Below are positions 22,250 through 33,056 of a stretch of 64,000 bases of DNA, one piece after another. Positions within the stretch are counted from its first letter, which is position 1; each line of letters opens with the position of its first letter. A program made the position numbers and the translations under genes. The DNA is from Sordaria brevicollis. Taxonomy: Eukaryota > Ascomycota > Sordariomycetes > Sordariales > Sordariaceae. The notes under the pieces were generated by a model that had not been told where the DNA came from, did not search any database, and saw only the letters and a list, made by a program, of their open reading frames with translations. The stretch lies in the NCBI GenBank assembly GCA_033439795.1, contig JAUTDP010000018.1, positions 124,001-188,000 on the forward strand, in the 5' to 3' direction.

Positions 22250-24536
22250 ATGGCAGTCGCCGCCAAGCAGAAGACCATCACTTCAGCTCCCCCCAAGAGT
22301 TCACTCGCTGGTACAATCCCAACCAAGAAGCTCACGAAGGAGCAACTCTTCAAAACACATGAGAAACACATCAAGGAGCAAAACGCTACTCAGACTCCCA
22401 ATGGCCCCAGGCCAGTGAAGCAGCCAAACTTGGCGGAAGCATATCCTGCTTCTACCAAGTCCATCAGAGACGTTGAGATTGTATGTTGTTGCAAAAGCCT
22501 GTTTAGTAACATTGAACTAACAATAAGAACAGATCCCCCTAAGTGACCTTAGCGTAGAAACACATCACCGAGGCAAAGGTCTCATCGTCAAAGTGATCAG
22601 TCCGCCCTACATTGGCGCCGGTGCTGTCAGTATTGTCGAAGACCAATGGGGCAACGTCGACAAACTCGCCATCTACAACCAAGGCGACTCGGCGATTCTG
22701 TCCGGAGTACCTGAGGGGTGTATCGTTGCCGTTAAGGAGCCTTACTACGTCCAGAATGGCGCGGAAAACGATTTCATGATCTGCGTCGATCACCCATCAG
22801 ATGTCATCCTGTTGAGGTTCACAGATCCGATCATCCCAGAGCCGTTGAGGTTGGGGCCGTTGCTGAAATCGGCGGCGGAGTGGAGGACGGCTGGTGATCA
22901 AGCGTTCTTGGAACGGGATTTCCCTACGGCTGTCTTTTGGTAAGTAATTATAATCAGTAGGTGGTATTTTTCGAGCATCTCGCTTACAAGGCGGAACAGC
23001 TACACAGAAGCACTAGAAGGACTAGAGGAGGACTCCGCCAAAGCTCCCGTCTACACCAAGCGCGCCGGCGTCAACCTCCTCCTCGGCCGCTACGACGCCG
23101 CCAAATCCGACGCCCTCGCCTCCCGCACCGGCGCTCCCACCGACTGGAAAGCCTACTACAATGCCGGCCGCGCCGCCTACGGTCTGTGCGAGTACGCCCT
23201 CAGCAAGTCCTATTTCGAAGAAGCGCTCAAGCTCAACGCCAAGGGCACCGGCGGCGTGCAAAAGGAGTACGAGCGGGTTCAAGCCCGGGTGAAGGAAGAA
23301 TCCGAGGGCAACTACGATTTCGCCGCCATGCACGCCTCCCTTTCTCCCACCAGCGTTCACATCGACGCCGGCTCCTTCCTCGCCAACACGCGCGTCGCCG
23401 ACTCCGGCCACCACGGCCGCGGACTCTTCGCCACCCGCTCCTTGAAAGCCGGCGACCTCGTCTACGTCGAAAAAGCCACCCTGATGCCAAACCAATACGA
23501 CCCCGCCCGCGCCTCCGCAGCTCTCTACACCCTCATGGTCCGTCAACTATGCGACAACCCCTCCCTGGCGGACACAGTCCTGAAGCTCTTCCCCGGCCCC
23601 CTCCCTTACGACCCTTCTACTTCTGAAGTAGCAGTAGGCACCCTCCTAGACGGCGTCCCCATCGTAGACGTCTTCATGGTCGAAGGCATCCGCACCAAGA
23701 ACTGCTTCTCATCTCCCTTGTCAACCTACGACGACACAAAACCCACTTACAACTCCGCCAGAATGGCAAAGGGACTATGGGCACATTCCAGTCTGATGAA
23801 CCACTCCTGCGTTCCCAACACCATGCGGAGTTTTGTGGGAGACATGTTGATCTGCCGCGCCACGCGCGATGTGAAAGAGGGGGAGGAGCTGTTTCAGCAG
23901 TATGTACCAGTCAAGACGCTAGTGGATGTAAGGAACAAAGAGTTTGAGGAGGGGTGGGGGTTTGAGTGTCGGTGTGGACTGTGTGAGGGTGAGAGGAAGT
24001 CGGGGGAAGAGAAGCTGAAGAAGAGGAGGGAGGTTATGTTGAGCTTGGAGAAGTTTCTTGATAAGAAGCCTAGTAACGGTAAAGGGACGATTGTCCCCGA
24101 TGCGACCATCAGGACGGCGGATAAGATGATGAGGCAGCTTGAGGAATTGCACGAGGGTGAAGTGTATGGGGAGTTGCCTAGGTTGACGCTGGTGTACCCC
24201 TGTAATTGGCTGGTGGATGCGCACAGGGCGAAGAAGCAGTGGGGAAAGGTGGTCAAGTATTCGTTGAAGGTGTTGAGGAACTTTGGGTTTACGGCGGTGC
24301 CGAGGGATGAGGATCCGACGAAGCTGACGCTTGACTGGGATCCGAGGGAGATTTATACCAAGAGTGGCGAGGTGAGTCTGATGGCGGTGCATGTGGTTGC
24401 GTCGTTGAGGAGGTTGGCGGAGGCGTATAAGAATTTGGGACACAACGAGCTATCAGAAAAGTGTCTGGAGGCTGCGAAGTTTGGGTATACCATGGTGACG
24501 GGGTTTTCGGAGGATGTTGATGCTCTTGGGCAGTAA
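22250..24536 (+). CDS. TPR and SET domain protein, 3 exons
   Basis: Exons 22250-22480, 22533-22939 and 23000-24536 (724 aa). Introns are 52 and 60 bp, with donors GTATGT and GTAAGT. An N-terminal Lys-rich region is followed by a segment of about 130 residues (DLSVETHHRGKGLIVKVI...), then TPR-like helices around 195-300 (AGDQAFLERDFPTAVFC, YNAGRAAYGLCEYALSKSYF). The SET domain begins at about 340 with GHHGRGLFATR (GxG), has NHSCVPN at 480-486, EELFQQYV near 508, and the post-SET Cys cluster FECRCGLC at about 535-542. These are the SAM- and zinc-binding signatures of SMYD/SET-TPR proteins. It is probably a cytosolic or nuclear lysine methyltransferase with unknown target. Confidence 0.9.
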
Positions 24537-25554
24537 GATGATTGAGATGATTGAGTCGAGAAGAGAGCAGGACTGCTCTTGAAGCTCCCTTGATGAAGTA
24601 GCACTTGGAGGGAAGGCAGGACCGTATGGGTGCAATTAGGCGTTTTATAAACAGTGTGCATTGGAATTGTACTTCACTTTCTTTGGAGAATATTGTCAAG
24701 TTAACTACTTCCGTCCTTCCTACAAAATTGGCCTTTCAGCTGTCTCGGGTATTTGTTTTCTCCGGAGGAGAAACCGTCGTGGTTCCAGACGGTGGATGAC
24801 TGATTCAAAGGAAACAAACAACAACTCCAGCTGAAAGACAGAGCAACGTGACAAGAACACAGATACCTGTCTAAGCGCACGTTGGACACTCTTATATTGT
24901 GTTACATATTCCGTCCATTTTCGGAAAAGCTAATTAGGAGCTGTCGGATAGCTTGCTCTATATCAGATGCCTGTAATCCTCATGCCTGGAACTTTATGTG
25001 TGATGTTGTGGCACGGTATCACCAAAGCTCGGCAGTAAGGAACCGAGAAGATGACTTGGGGTTCCGTTGGTGCGACCCATGGCGTGGTCTAACGAGCATT
25101 AAAGTCCAACAGGAGAAGCGTCAGTAGCACGTCCGGAACTCTATCTACTGGATCGTCGTGACAAAAGGTAGGCGTACAGTCACGGTTACCCAACTGCTTG
25201 TTCGCTTCTCGTTTGTGGATATACGTGGTTTTTTTGCCTAGGTGGGATTCCTCTCCCACGTTTTGGGTAACCAGGAGCAATCGGCCGCTGGTCGGTTTGA
25301 TCCAATGTCTGTTCTTGTCCGCAGTCAGCATGTCAAAAGAAAAAAAAATCTGACAATTCATATTGCCTCTGGGTGTCTCCGCCCTATTCGTTCTCCAGAC
25401 GATAAACTCAACCTTTGGAAGAAGAAATAGTCATGGCTCTAATCACGCTCAACGCTGTATCCGAAGGTTCTCTTCCTTTGAGGTTTTGACGCCCAGTTTC
25501 TGTCCCAACAGTCTTTGTATCACCATCACTTCGTCTCCAACCACCACCACCATA
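24537..25554. other. Intergenic / 5' leader, no supported gene
   Basis: About 1 kb without recognisable coding sequence. The frame of the next gene is open upstream to 25,363 but has no convincing start there. Confidence 0.55.
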
Positions 25555-26484
25555 ATGGCCATAATCCCAAATTACATCCTCCCCTCCACTGAGCTCATCA
25601 TCCCCGACAACCCCTTCCTCCGCGCCGCCAAGCTCGGTTGCGCACCTTTTCCTCCATGCCACGAAGACCCCGAAGAACGGCCCCAGTTCCGCGTCGCAGC
25701 CCTCATCTCCAACCACCGCTGGAAAGCCGGAATCCGGGGTCCCCTTCGACCACTCCCTCCTCGCTCCGAAGATGTTCAAGGCGCCTTCTGGTACCACGAC
25801 TGTCCCTACTTCAAATCCAAGACTCATTGGGTCGAACGACCACTTCACCTCCGTCTTGAACCACCTGGACCCTTCTTCCCCGCCGAACGCCAGCCCGGCA
25901 GCATCGTCCCCGCATCAGAGATCCCACTCGAACTCTGCGATTTAGGGTGTGGCTACCTAGCCCCACGCGACACCGTCCTTTACAACTCGAAGCGCGTCAT
26001 GGTCGAGACGCTTGAAGGGTTTAACTTGTTACCCGGTAGATTCGACGATTGGTTCCTTTCTTGCTGTCAGTGTGGTAACTGGGAACTGAACTTGTTGAAA
26101 GAACATCCGTCGGCGCAGGATAGTCATGTCAAGAGGAAGGTGGTGGGGTATAATTGCTGTGAGCATTGTGAAAGGCCGGATGAGAGTAGGTGTGAGTTGT
26201 GTTTTAGCTTGACGAAGTATTTGGAAGCGAATTGTTGGAGGAGTGGAGAGCCGGTCCCGGGAGGGGTTAAGTGGAGGCATGAGAGAGCGAGGATGGAGAG
26301 GAAGGAGGGAAGAAGTAGGAGTAGGGGGTTGAGTAGTACGGGTACGGGTATGACGGCGTCACCGGCTGGTGGCCCATTGCCTCTTTCCCCGGTGTCTACG
26401 TTAAGGTCGATGTCGACGACCGAGCTGGAGACGGTGATGGAGTTTGCTCCTCATGAGGAGAAAGAAGCATGGGCTGGGAGGTAG
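25555..26484 (+). CDS. Cys-rich hypothetical protein
   Basis: Single exon, 309 aa, starting at ccataATGGCC (MAIIPNYILPSTELII). I do not recognise the family. The first half is Pro-rich with FWYHDCPYF and PLELCDLGCGYL. Residues about 162-222 hold clustered Cys pairs, SCCQCGNWELN then YNCCEHCERPD and SRCELCF, which look like a zinc-binding module. The C-terminal 90 residues are Arg/Ser/Gly-rich and probably disordered. It lies between two SET-domain genes in the same orientation, but nothing shows a functional link. The long frame, early strong start and Cys pattern argue that it is real. Confidence 0.72.
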   Translation: MAIIPNYILPSTELIIPDNPFLRAAKLGCAPFPPCHEDPEERPQFRVAALISNHRWKAGIRGPLRPLPPRSEDVQGAFWYHDCPYFKSKTHWVERPLHLRLEPPGPFFPAERQPGSIVPASEIPLELCDLGCGYLAPRDTVLYNSKRVMVETLEGFNLLPGRFDDWFLSCCQCGNWELNLLKEHPSAQDSHVKRKVVGYNCCEHCERPDESRCELCFSLTKYLEANCWRSGEPVPGGVKWRHERARMERKEGRSRSRGLSSTGTGMTASPAGGPLPLSPVSTLRSMSTTELETVMEFAPHEEKEAWAGR

Positions 26485-27094
26485 TTGGGAAGGGTTGATA
26501 CACCTTCAGAGCAATATCCGGCGCGAATCGTTCCCTGAGTATCGTTGTTTCCTCTTTATACTAGATTGACCACTCAATTTTGGCAGTGACTACCGATGTA
26601 ACCATCATCAATACTTTTTTCATCTTACCTGTAACGTCTGAAAGTTGCGAGCCAAGTGGACAATCTTCCTTACTTCACGCTGACCAGATATCCAAAAGTT
26701 CAGGGCTTGGTGAGCGACAGGTCAGGGGTAAAACTTGACCAACATAGAATGACTTGGTTTTCCAGAACAATATGGCAAATCTATACTCCTCTGGGACCGG
26801 AGCCAGTGAAGAATATGCTAACCAGTAGAATAACATGTCACTCACTTATTATAGGTGACACTATGGCCCTTGGTAACGGCCTTGGCAGGAATGGTCCTTT
26901 TAGGCAAATGTCAGGTGGCCGAGTGAACACGTTCCATGTCTGGTTCAGTGATGCTGGCGCCCCAAATGAAGGAAAGAGTATAAAACTCTGAATACTCATG
27001 TCGGTATCCTATGCAGTATCTCAGAGGACATACCATTAATTTGCATCTGTAGCAAAATAATTGTGAGTGTATTGGTCCAAAAAGTTCATGAATC
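26485..27094. other. Intergenic, no supported gene
   Basis: About 0.6 kb. Contains the 3' flank of the Cys-rich gene and the leader of the SET gene. Nothing else is recognised. Confidence 0.55.
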
Positions 27095-28294
27095 ATGCTA
27101 ACATGGCCCAGCTCAACATCCGCAGCAATGAGATCCATCATCATTTGGTCGGCTTTATCAGCCACAATAATCTCAGCATCAGAGCTCAAACCTGCATCAG
27201 ACGACATCCAAGTTCCAGCTCCATGGAAAGTCGGCAAATGCATCAAAGAATACTGCAACTTCGCCAACCCCACCATGGGCGATGGCCTCGTCCTCATCAG
27301 CACCCCCGCCAACGTCGACATCCTCAACTCCTTCTCCCCCCTCATCAAGTCCAACTCTCAGTCACCCCCCTTCGAAGTCCGTGAAATCCCCGGCAAAGGC
27401 ATCGGCCTATTCGCCAACCGGACCATCCAGCGCGGCGAGATAGTAATGCAATACACTCCCACCTTAATCGTCCAATTCGGACCCCACATCGACCTTCCCT
27501 CTTCCGACCGAGAATCCTTCTACCAAGACGCCGTCACCCACCTCCCCAGCCCCCGGCGGGACGCCTTCATGGCGCAGTTCGGCAAGGACATCTTCACCAA
27601 AATCGACCGCAACGCCTTTCGGATGTTCATCAACGGGCAGAACCCCTATTCTGGCCATCTTGGTGCTTTTCCCGAAGTGGCTAGAATGAATCACGATTGT
27701 AGACCGAATCTGAACTCTAGGATTGAGAATATTACCCATAGTAGCATCGCTGTTCGCACGATTGCCGTGGGGGAGGAGTTGACGATTTCCTACATCGATG
27801 GGTTACTTCCCAGGCAAGCGCGTCAGGAGAGGTTGCAGGATTGGGGATTTGAGTGTACTTGCTCTCTTTGCTCTGCTTCTGCTGAGGAAGTTGAGGCGTC
27901 TGACAAGCGCATCCAGGATATCAAGGATCTGGAAGAGGAGATGGACAAAGCGGTTGGTGGAGGTGATTTGACGACGGAGATGGGCGAGAGACTGGTGAAG
28001 TTGTATAGGGAGGAGGGATTGGAGACGTATATCGGACATGCGTACACGAAGGCGGCGCTGATTTATGCCATGTTTGGGGTTGAGGAGAAGGCGAAGGAGT
28101 ATGCTACTCTGGCGGCGGATGCGATGGCGATGGAGTTGGGTGAGGAGGCGGGCGATGTGGTTGCTATGAGACAGTTGGCGGAGAGACCGGAGGAGCATTG
28201 GGCTTGGGAGATTAGGAAGCCAAGAAGCGAGGAGGAAAATGAGCAGGTGAAGAAGGAGCAGGAGGCGAGGGAAAGTGTGAAGGATGAGCTTTAG
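27095..28294 (+). CDS. SET-domain protein with signal sequence and KDEL end
   Basis: Single exon, 399 aa from the ATG at 27,095, or 388 aa from a second ATG at 27,128. Either way the N-terminus carries a hydrophobic signal-like segment, MRSIIIWSALSATIISAS. The SET domain is complete: GKGIGLFANR at about 100-109, ARMNHDCRPN at 196-205, GEELTISYID at 226-235, and post-SET FECTCSLC at 252-259. A helical C-terminal region ends in ...SVKDEL*, a KDEL tetrapeptide that holds soluble proteins in the ER. Sequons NRT (108) and NIT (212) could be glycosylated. A luminal location would be unusual for a methyltransferase fold. Fungal SET proteins with signal peptides exist, but their function is unknown. 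Confidence 0.88.
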   Translation: MLTWPSSTSAAMRSIIIWSALSATIISASELKPASDDIQVPAPWKVGKCIKEYCNFANPTMGDGLVLISTPANVDILNSFSPLIKSNSQSPPFEVREIPGKGIGLFANRTIQRGEIVMQYTPTLIVQFGPHIDLPSSDRESFYQDAVTHLPSPRRDAFMAQFGKDIFTKIDRNAFRMFINGQNPYSGHLGAFPEVARMNHDCRPNLNSRIENITHSSIAVRTIAVGEELTISYIDGLLPRQARQERLQDWGFECTCSLCSASAEEVEASDKRIQDIKDLEEEMDKAVGGGDLTTEMGERLVKLYREEGLETYIGHAYTKAALIYAMFGVEEKAKEYATLAADAMAMELGEEAGDVVAMRQLAERPEEHWAWEIRKPRSEEENEQVKKEQEARESVKDEL

Positions 28295-28596
28295 AAGGGT
28301 GTCGGTAACGTCCTTCGCGATTTCCTTTTGAACGAATAGTCACCTGTTCGTTGTTTTCGTTGCAAAAACTTCCCAATCAACCAAAATATACAACTTTTGA
28401 ACTGAGAAAATATTCCACTTATTATAAGAAATCGCGATGGAAGAAAAAGGTAAACCAAAACGCCCGCTAAGATCAAGGGTATAATCCTTCAACTTCACCA
28501 TTCAGTCGCTCAAACGACCATCTTCATCAAACCTCAATCTTCCTTTCAACTCCCAATCAAGTCAAGTAGTCCTGACTGATCCTCTTCACTTTCGTT
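28295..28596. other. Convergent 3' spacer
   Basis: About 0.3 kb between the convergent SET and SUR7-type genes; 3' untranslated sequence only. Confidence 0.6.
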
Positions 28597-29758
28597 CTAC
28601 CTCGTCCTAGGAAACTGCACCTCCCTCATCCCCCTATTCCAAACCGGTCTCTCCGAATTCGCCCCACTTTCCTCCGAGTCCCTGACCCCCTTGTGGTGCC
28701 TTCCCATGTGATGCCCATGTCGACGACCCATCGTCTTCCCATTTCTATACCTCAAAGCCTGGAACACCCAACCCACAAACGTGATCAACGAGAACCCAAC
28801 CGCCACCCAAATCAAGATCGTGTAGTTCGTCCCAGCCTTGGCGCTCAACCCGATATCCTTCCCATACTCATTAGCTTTCGACGCACCAATCCTCGAGCCG
28901 ACGGTGGCGAGGATACCGGTGACCAGCACCAAAAAGAAGGCGATGCTGGAGAGGACGGCGTTGATGATGGGCGTTGGTCGTTCCTTGCTGTTCAGGAAGA
29001 AGATTGCCAGTAAAGAGGCGAGCATGACAAGACCGGTCAGGGCGACGTCGACGATGAGGATGATGGCGAAGGCTTTGATGACGCGGTTGAGCGTGTCAAA
29101 GGCGGATTGGACTTGGTCGTCGAAGCCGATGTCTTGGAGGGTCAGTTGGAAGGGGCCGAGGCGGAGTTCTTTGTCGAGGATGTCGGATACGTTGAAGCCT
29201 GTGGTGTGTTTAGTTGGTGAACGGTATGCTTGGATCTTGTGGAACTGTAAGCTTACCGTTGGGAAAGGTCTTAATGCACTTAGCAACAGACCTATCTGCG
29301 CCTTTGGCTGTTGGGTTGGGACTGTACTCGCCCTCACAGACTGTCCGAGCATGGAGGGAGTAGAACTCGTGGATACCCAGCTTCTCAGCCAGTTGGTCCG
29401 CGATGTCGTTCCCCATGTCTCCGAGTGTATTCAGCACATCGTCTTTTGCGTCTCCGACGGCACCGGCAGCGTCTTTGCAGGCATCGCTGAGGAAACCCAG
29501 TTTCTCGCATAGTTCATCTGATCTTGAGCCAGGCTGATCACCGCTGACTTGCTGAGTGATGAGATTTTGCCCAAGCAATGAAGTGTTGAACTGAAGCTGT
29601 TAGATCTCTGTCACAAACCGGGTAAGACGGCTACCTACAGTGATGATGTCGTAGCTCTCCATGAAGCCCGAGCTAGAACCGGCGATGAGGGCCAGTAAAA
29701 CTAGCACAAAGGCTACTATGGAAGCTATTATAGGTACAAATGTCGAAGGATGCCGCAT
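28597..29758 (-). CDS. SUR7/PalI-type cortical membrane protein, 3 exons
   Basis: Exons 29758-29639, 29590-29257 and 29198-28597 (351 aa). Introns are 48 and 58 bp; the first has branch TCTAAC only about 10 bases before its acceptor. The start is MRHPSTFVPIIASIVAFVLVLLALIAGS, the first membrane helix. An extracellular loop of about 150 residues contains paired Cys (ELCEKLGFLSDACKDA, TVCEGEY, AKCIKTFPNG). Three more helices follow (AFAIILIVDVALTGLVMLA, IAFFLVLVTGILATVG, YTILIWVAVGFSLITFVGW), then a basic His-rich tail. This four-helix, Cys-loop plan is that of SUR7/PalI proteins in fungal eisosomes or cell-wall and pH sensing. Confidence 0.85.
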
Positions 29759-30609
29759 CGTGATGATGTTGAGCTCCGTCTACTAGGAAAGGAAGGATTG
29801 GAAGGGAACTGTCGTCGATGTAAAATAGTAGTCAGTAGCACTGGTGTAGTGGACGTCCCTATCGGCCGTATGAATCACGACAAGAACATTCACACTACTG
29901 TGATGGCCCGGAACTGTGCTGGAGAGAGATGGCTCAAGATTAAGCCGTGACGCATCTTGGGGCAGAGTTGAGATTATATTCAATATTAACGGAGTCCGTA
30001 GAGCGAGCCCCAGCATCGTCATCCTTGTGAGTGATCATCTTTTTTGACGCCTAACCATTACACCAGGCCAACAATGCCATGATATGTCCCGTGTTAGTCT
30101 ATGCTACAGACCGCTTCTGACCAAGAAAGGTCAATCTTTTGGGTTGTCGGTTTCAAGATCGACCGCTGAGACAAAGGATGGACCCTACCAATGGACCCTT
30201 GGTACAGCGCCCAGGTGTACGTCATAGTCTGAATTGCCAGCGTTACAGGGGTCTGTAGTGGACGAGAAGCATTGTGATGGTGTGGCTGACGTTTGCCACC
30301 AATGACACCCCGGGCAAGCGAGACCCTGACTTGGACCCTGACTCGACATAGTATCACCACCAAGAAAGTTTTGTCGAAACGAGAATAGAAACAGTTGGTA
30401 CCGAAGAATGAGGAAACGCGACCGATAAGGAGTCTGGATCTCTTAGCCGTTCTCCACTTACTTCCAATAAGGTCTCCTTCGGTTCATCGTTTTTGGCTGA
30501 CTGGCATGGCGGACAAGGAAATCGGATACGAAGAAGGAAAAGGTATGCTGTTCATCAATACAACGTCTTTCAAGCTCGTGTAACTCGTTTTGTATGGCGG
30601 TCATATCTT
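29759..30609. other. Intergenic, no supported gene
   Basis: About 0.85 kb upstream of the SUR7-type gene and downstream of the kinase-like gene. Only short, featureless ORFs. Confidence 0.55.
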
Positions 30610-31811
30610 CTAGAGCCGTGACGGTTGATCATGATCCGATTCCGTCTCAACATCAAGGCGGTCGACCAAGGACTGTAGCTCGGCGACCAAGACGTCTCTG
30701 AATATCTTGTTCCGATGCATGGCTGACAGCAATACATGATACTTGAGGGCGTATACGGCGTTTCTAGCGTCGAAATCGGCCTCAGGTTCGGATGTAGGCA
30801 CCATCTTTTGATATTTGTATATGCACGGATAACCAAGTTTGTAACGGGGGTTCCTACAGATAGCCAGGTCGGCTATTGCATCTGTTAGCTGGTCGATCCA
30901 CGAAGCTGCGGTATCGCAAACGTACCTTCGTTATGACCCCAATAAGCACAGGCGTCAAACATGCACAGCTCTTCAGTATCTGCCCTTGGCTTGATGTTTC
31001 CAGGCCAAAGGTCAGAGTGGATGAGACAAGGAGTAATGGACCGTCCATCAGTTTCTAGAGGCCTCAAGTATCGTGGTATCACTTTGTCCAGGTACAAGGT
31101 TCGAAGGGCGGAGACCTCCTCGTCATGACCGTTGACTCTTTCTTCCTGGTTGAACAAGCTCTTCATCTGCTGGGTCCAGAAGTTTTCCCACGATGCATTC
31201 CAGTTGTTATCGACAGGAACATCGGCCAGATGTGTAGTGGTTGGGAACCCGAATTTTCCGGTTGGCGACCTACCCATGCTATTCAGATGCAGTTCAGACA
31301 CAGCAGCGGCCCAGGACGAAGCGCAAGGAAGCTTGTGATCGCGCATTCTCATGAACTCGGACAGGTAGAAGTGCGTGTTCGGTACATTGACGTAGGCCCC
31401 TTCTGCAATCGGACGAGGAACGCGTGTCGGGATGAAGCAGAACAAGGCCATGTCAGCCTCGAAGCTTCCCTTCATGATCGCACCAGCCATCTTTCCGCAA
31501 GCTGCCTGCGTGCATCACCATGTTAGCGTCTGAAGAGGAAGCGGGTTGTGAACCAGACAACCTTCTGGAAGAAATATGCTTTCGTTCCATCATGCAAGCG
31601 AATTGTGATCCTCAACGTTGTTGCCCAAGAGCTCTTTCCAACCATCTCTTTGACCATCAGAACTTGACTGTTGGATGGAAGCGCTGATGACTTGTTAGTT
31701 GATGCTGCGGTGGTGTCTTTGAGCTTTCCCAGCAGTCCTTCTTTGGTGAGACACACCTGATATGACTGCCGGGTCCAGCGCTGAGGTCGTCACTGGCGAT
31801 CTAGCTCTCAT
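30610..31811 (-). CDS. Fructosamine/ketosamine-3-kinase-like protein, 4 exons
   Basis: Exons 31811-31757, 31683-31562, 31505-30926 and 30872-30610 (339 aa). Introns are 73, 56 and 53 bp. Splicing is supported because it rebuilds the FN3K order: LDPAVIS at the start, SSWATTLRITIRLHDGTKAYFFQK, GSFEADMALF, ITPCLIHSDLWPGNI (catalytic H-x-D...N), FDACAYWGHNEADLAI, then RNPRYKLGY. FN3K-family kinases phosphorylate sugar adducts on proteins so that they fall off. The start MRARSPVTTSALDP is the only suitable ATG. The last three residues are SRL, a peroxisomal PTS1-type signal. Intron 2's donor (GTTGTC) is non-standard, so that junction is less certain. Confidence 0.83.
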
Positions 31812-33056
31812 ATCGTTGGTATTGCGCGTCCTTTATCGGTGAAGTCTTTGGTCGAGGTGTATCGGATGAGGCAGGCTGGTCGGTTCAACTGCTCCATGAC
31901 ATTGTAAAGATGGATTTTCTCCCACTCGAGAGTCCGAAGAAAGGAATCAATGTTCGCCTCGTTAAACACTGAGGAGTGTCCTCGTAGCTCTCCGTTGGTC
32001 ACAGCTGTGCTTGATGCATCGTAGGCAGTACTCTCCTGGAGTTCTGATACAGTGCCACACATCACCAACAGCCCCATCTTCTTGCCTTCGCAGCCCCTCT
32101 TTCAACAGTTCTTCAAGACGCCGCACTGTAGCAATCGCTTGAACGGCTCGGGTCGAGAAACCAGTTGGGGTCGGGGTAGCTCCCTTGCATGGCAAACTCG
32201 AGGTCTGCCGCCTACAGTGTGAGGCCGTGATGCTAAAAAGGTTGTGAAAACGTTTCGGTTGAGGAAGCTTCCCTGTTGCTACTTTCTGAGGTTTTCTGCC
32301 ATGGTGGTCTTTTGAAGCGCTCCATCCAGAACGAAACGAAGATTTGGTAGAAATTTGATGTTTGGGAGAGGTTGAAGTTGGCAAGAGCGGTGTTGAAGAC
32401 GTGGGTGTGCCCTTACAGTAGTACCCCACCTCATGCACCCGTCGCATAGTGTAGGTACATATGTTAGTAGATAAGGGGGACGATGTATATATGCACTAAC
32501 AGTCGACCTTCGTTTGCCCCCTTCACCAACCAACATGTCCCATTTTGTCTTCTTGCGAAAAGCAACCATTTCACTTCTTGGTAATGGAACCTCAACACCT
32601 TCATTGCCATGTCGGACGGAATCAGACGGCATAGGCTCTTTTCTCACAACCAACTGCCAGTCATCCCTGCCTCCAAGATACCAGTTGTTGCAAAAGACCT
32701 GTCGGTCGCGGCCTCCCCCGACAAGATGTTGGGAATAACCGAAGTCTGATCGGCTTCAGCTCGAACCAACCGCCCAAACAGACGGGAAGCTCTCGCGATG
32801 TTGGTACCGCTAAGGTCGACGATCAGTACTTTTCTTTCATCCAAGTGCAGCGGAGGCACCAACCCCTCGCCTATCCCGTTCCTTAGAGGTGATATACTTT
32901 CGCTGACCGGTCACGACACAGTGTTCAGTTTGTCTCCTCTGTTTGACAGATTCATGTTTTCTATCAGTCCATCAGCATCTTAGGGGCAGCTTTTGCACAA
33001 GCCATCACCAAGCCGTATCAGATCCTCAGAAGGGCTGAAAACTGCTAGCACCGAAG
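31812..33056. other. Divergent region, possible degraded minus-strand gene
   Basis: About 1.25 kb between the kinase-like gene and the MFS gene. On the minus strand, 32,720-32,279 is open and protein-like in part (RQVFCNNWYLGGRDDWQLVV), and 32,077-31,808 is a second open stretch ending on top of the kinase start codon. I found no splicing that joins them convincingly and recognise no family. This could be a gene relic or an unmodelled multi-exon gene. Confidence 0.35.
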
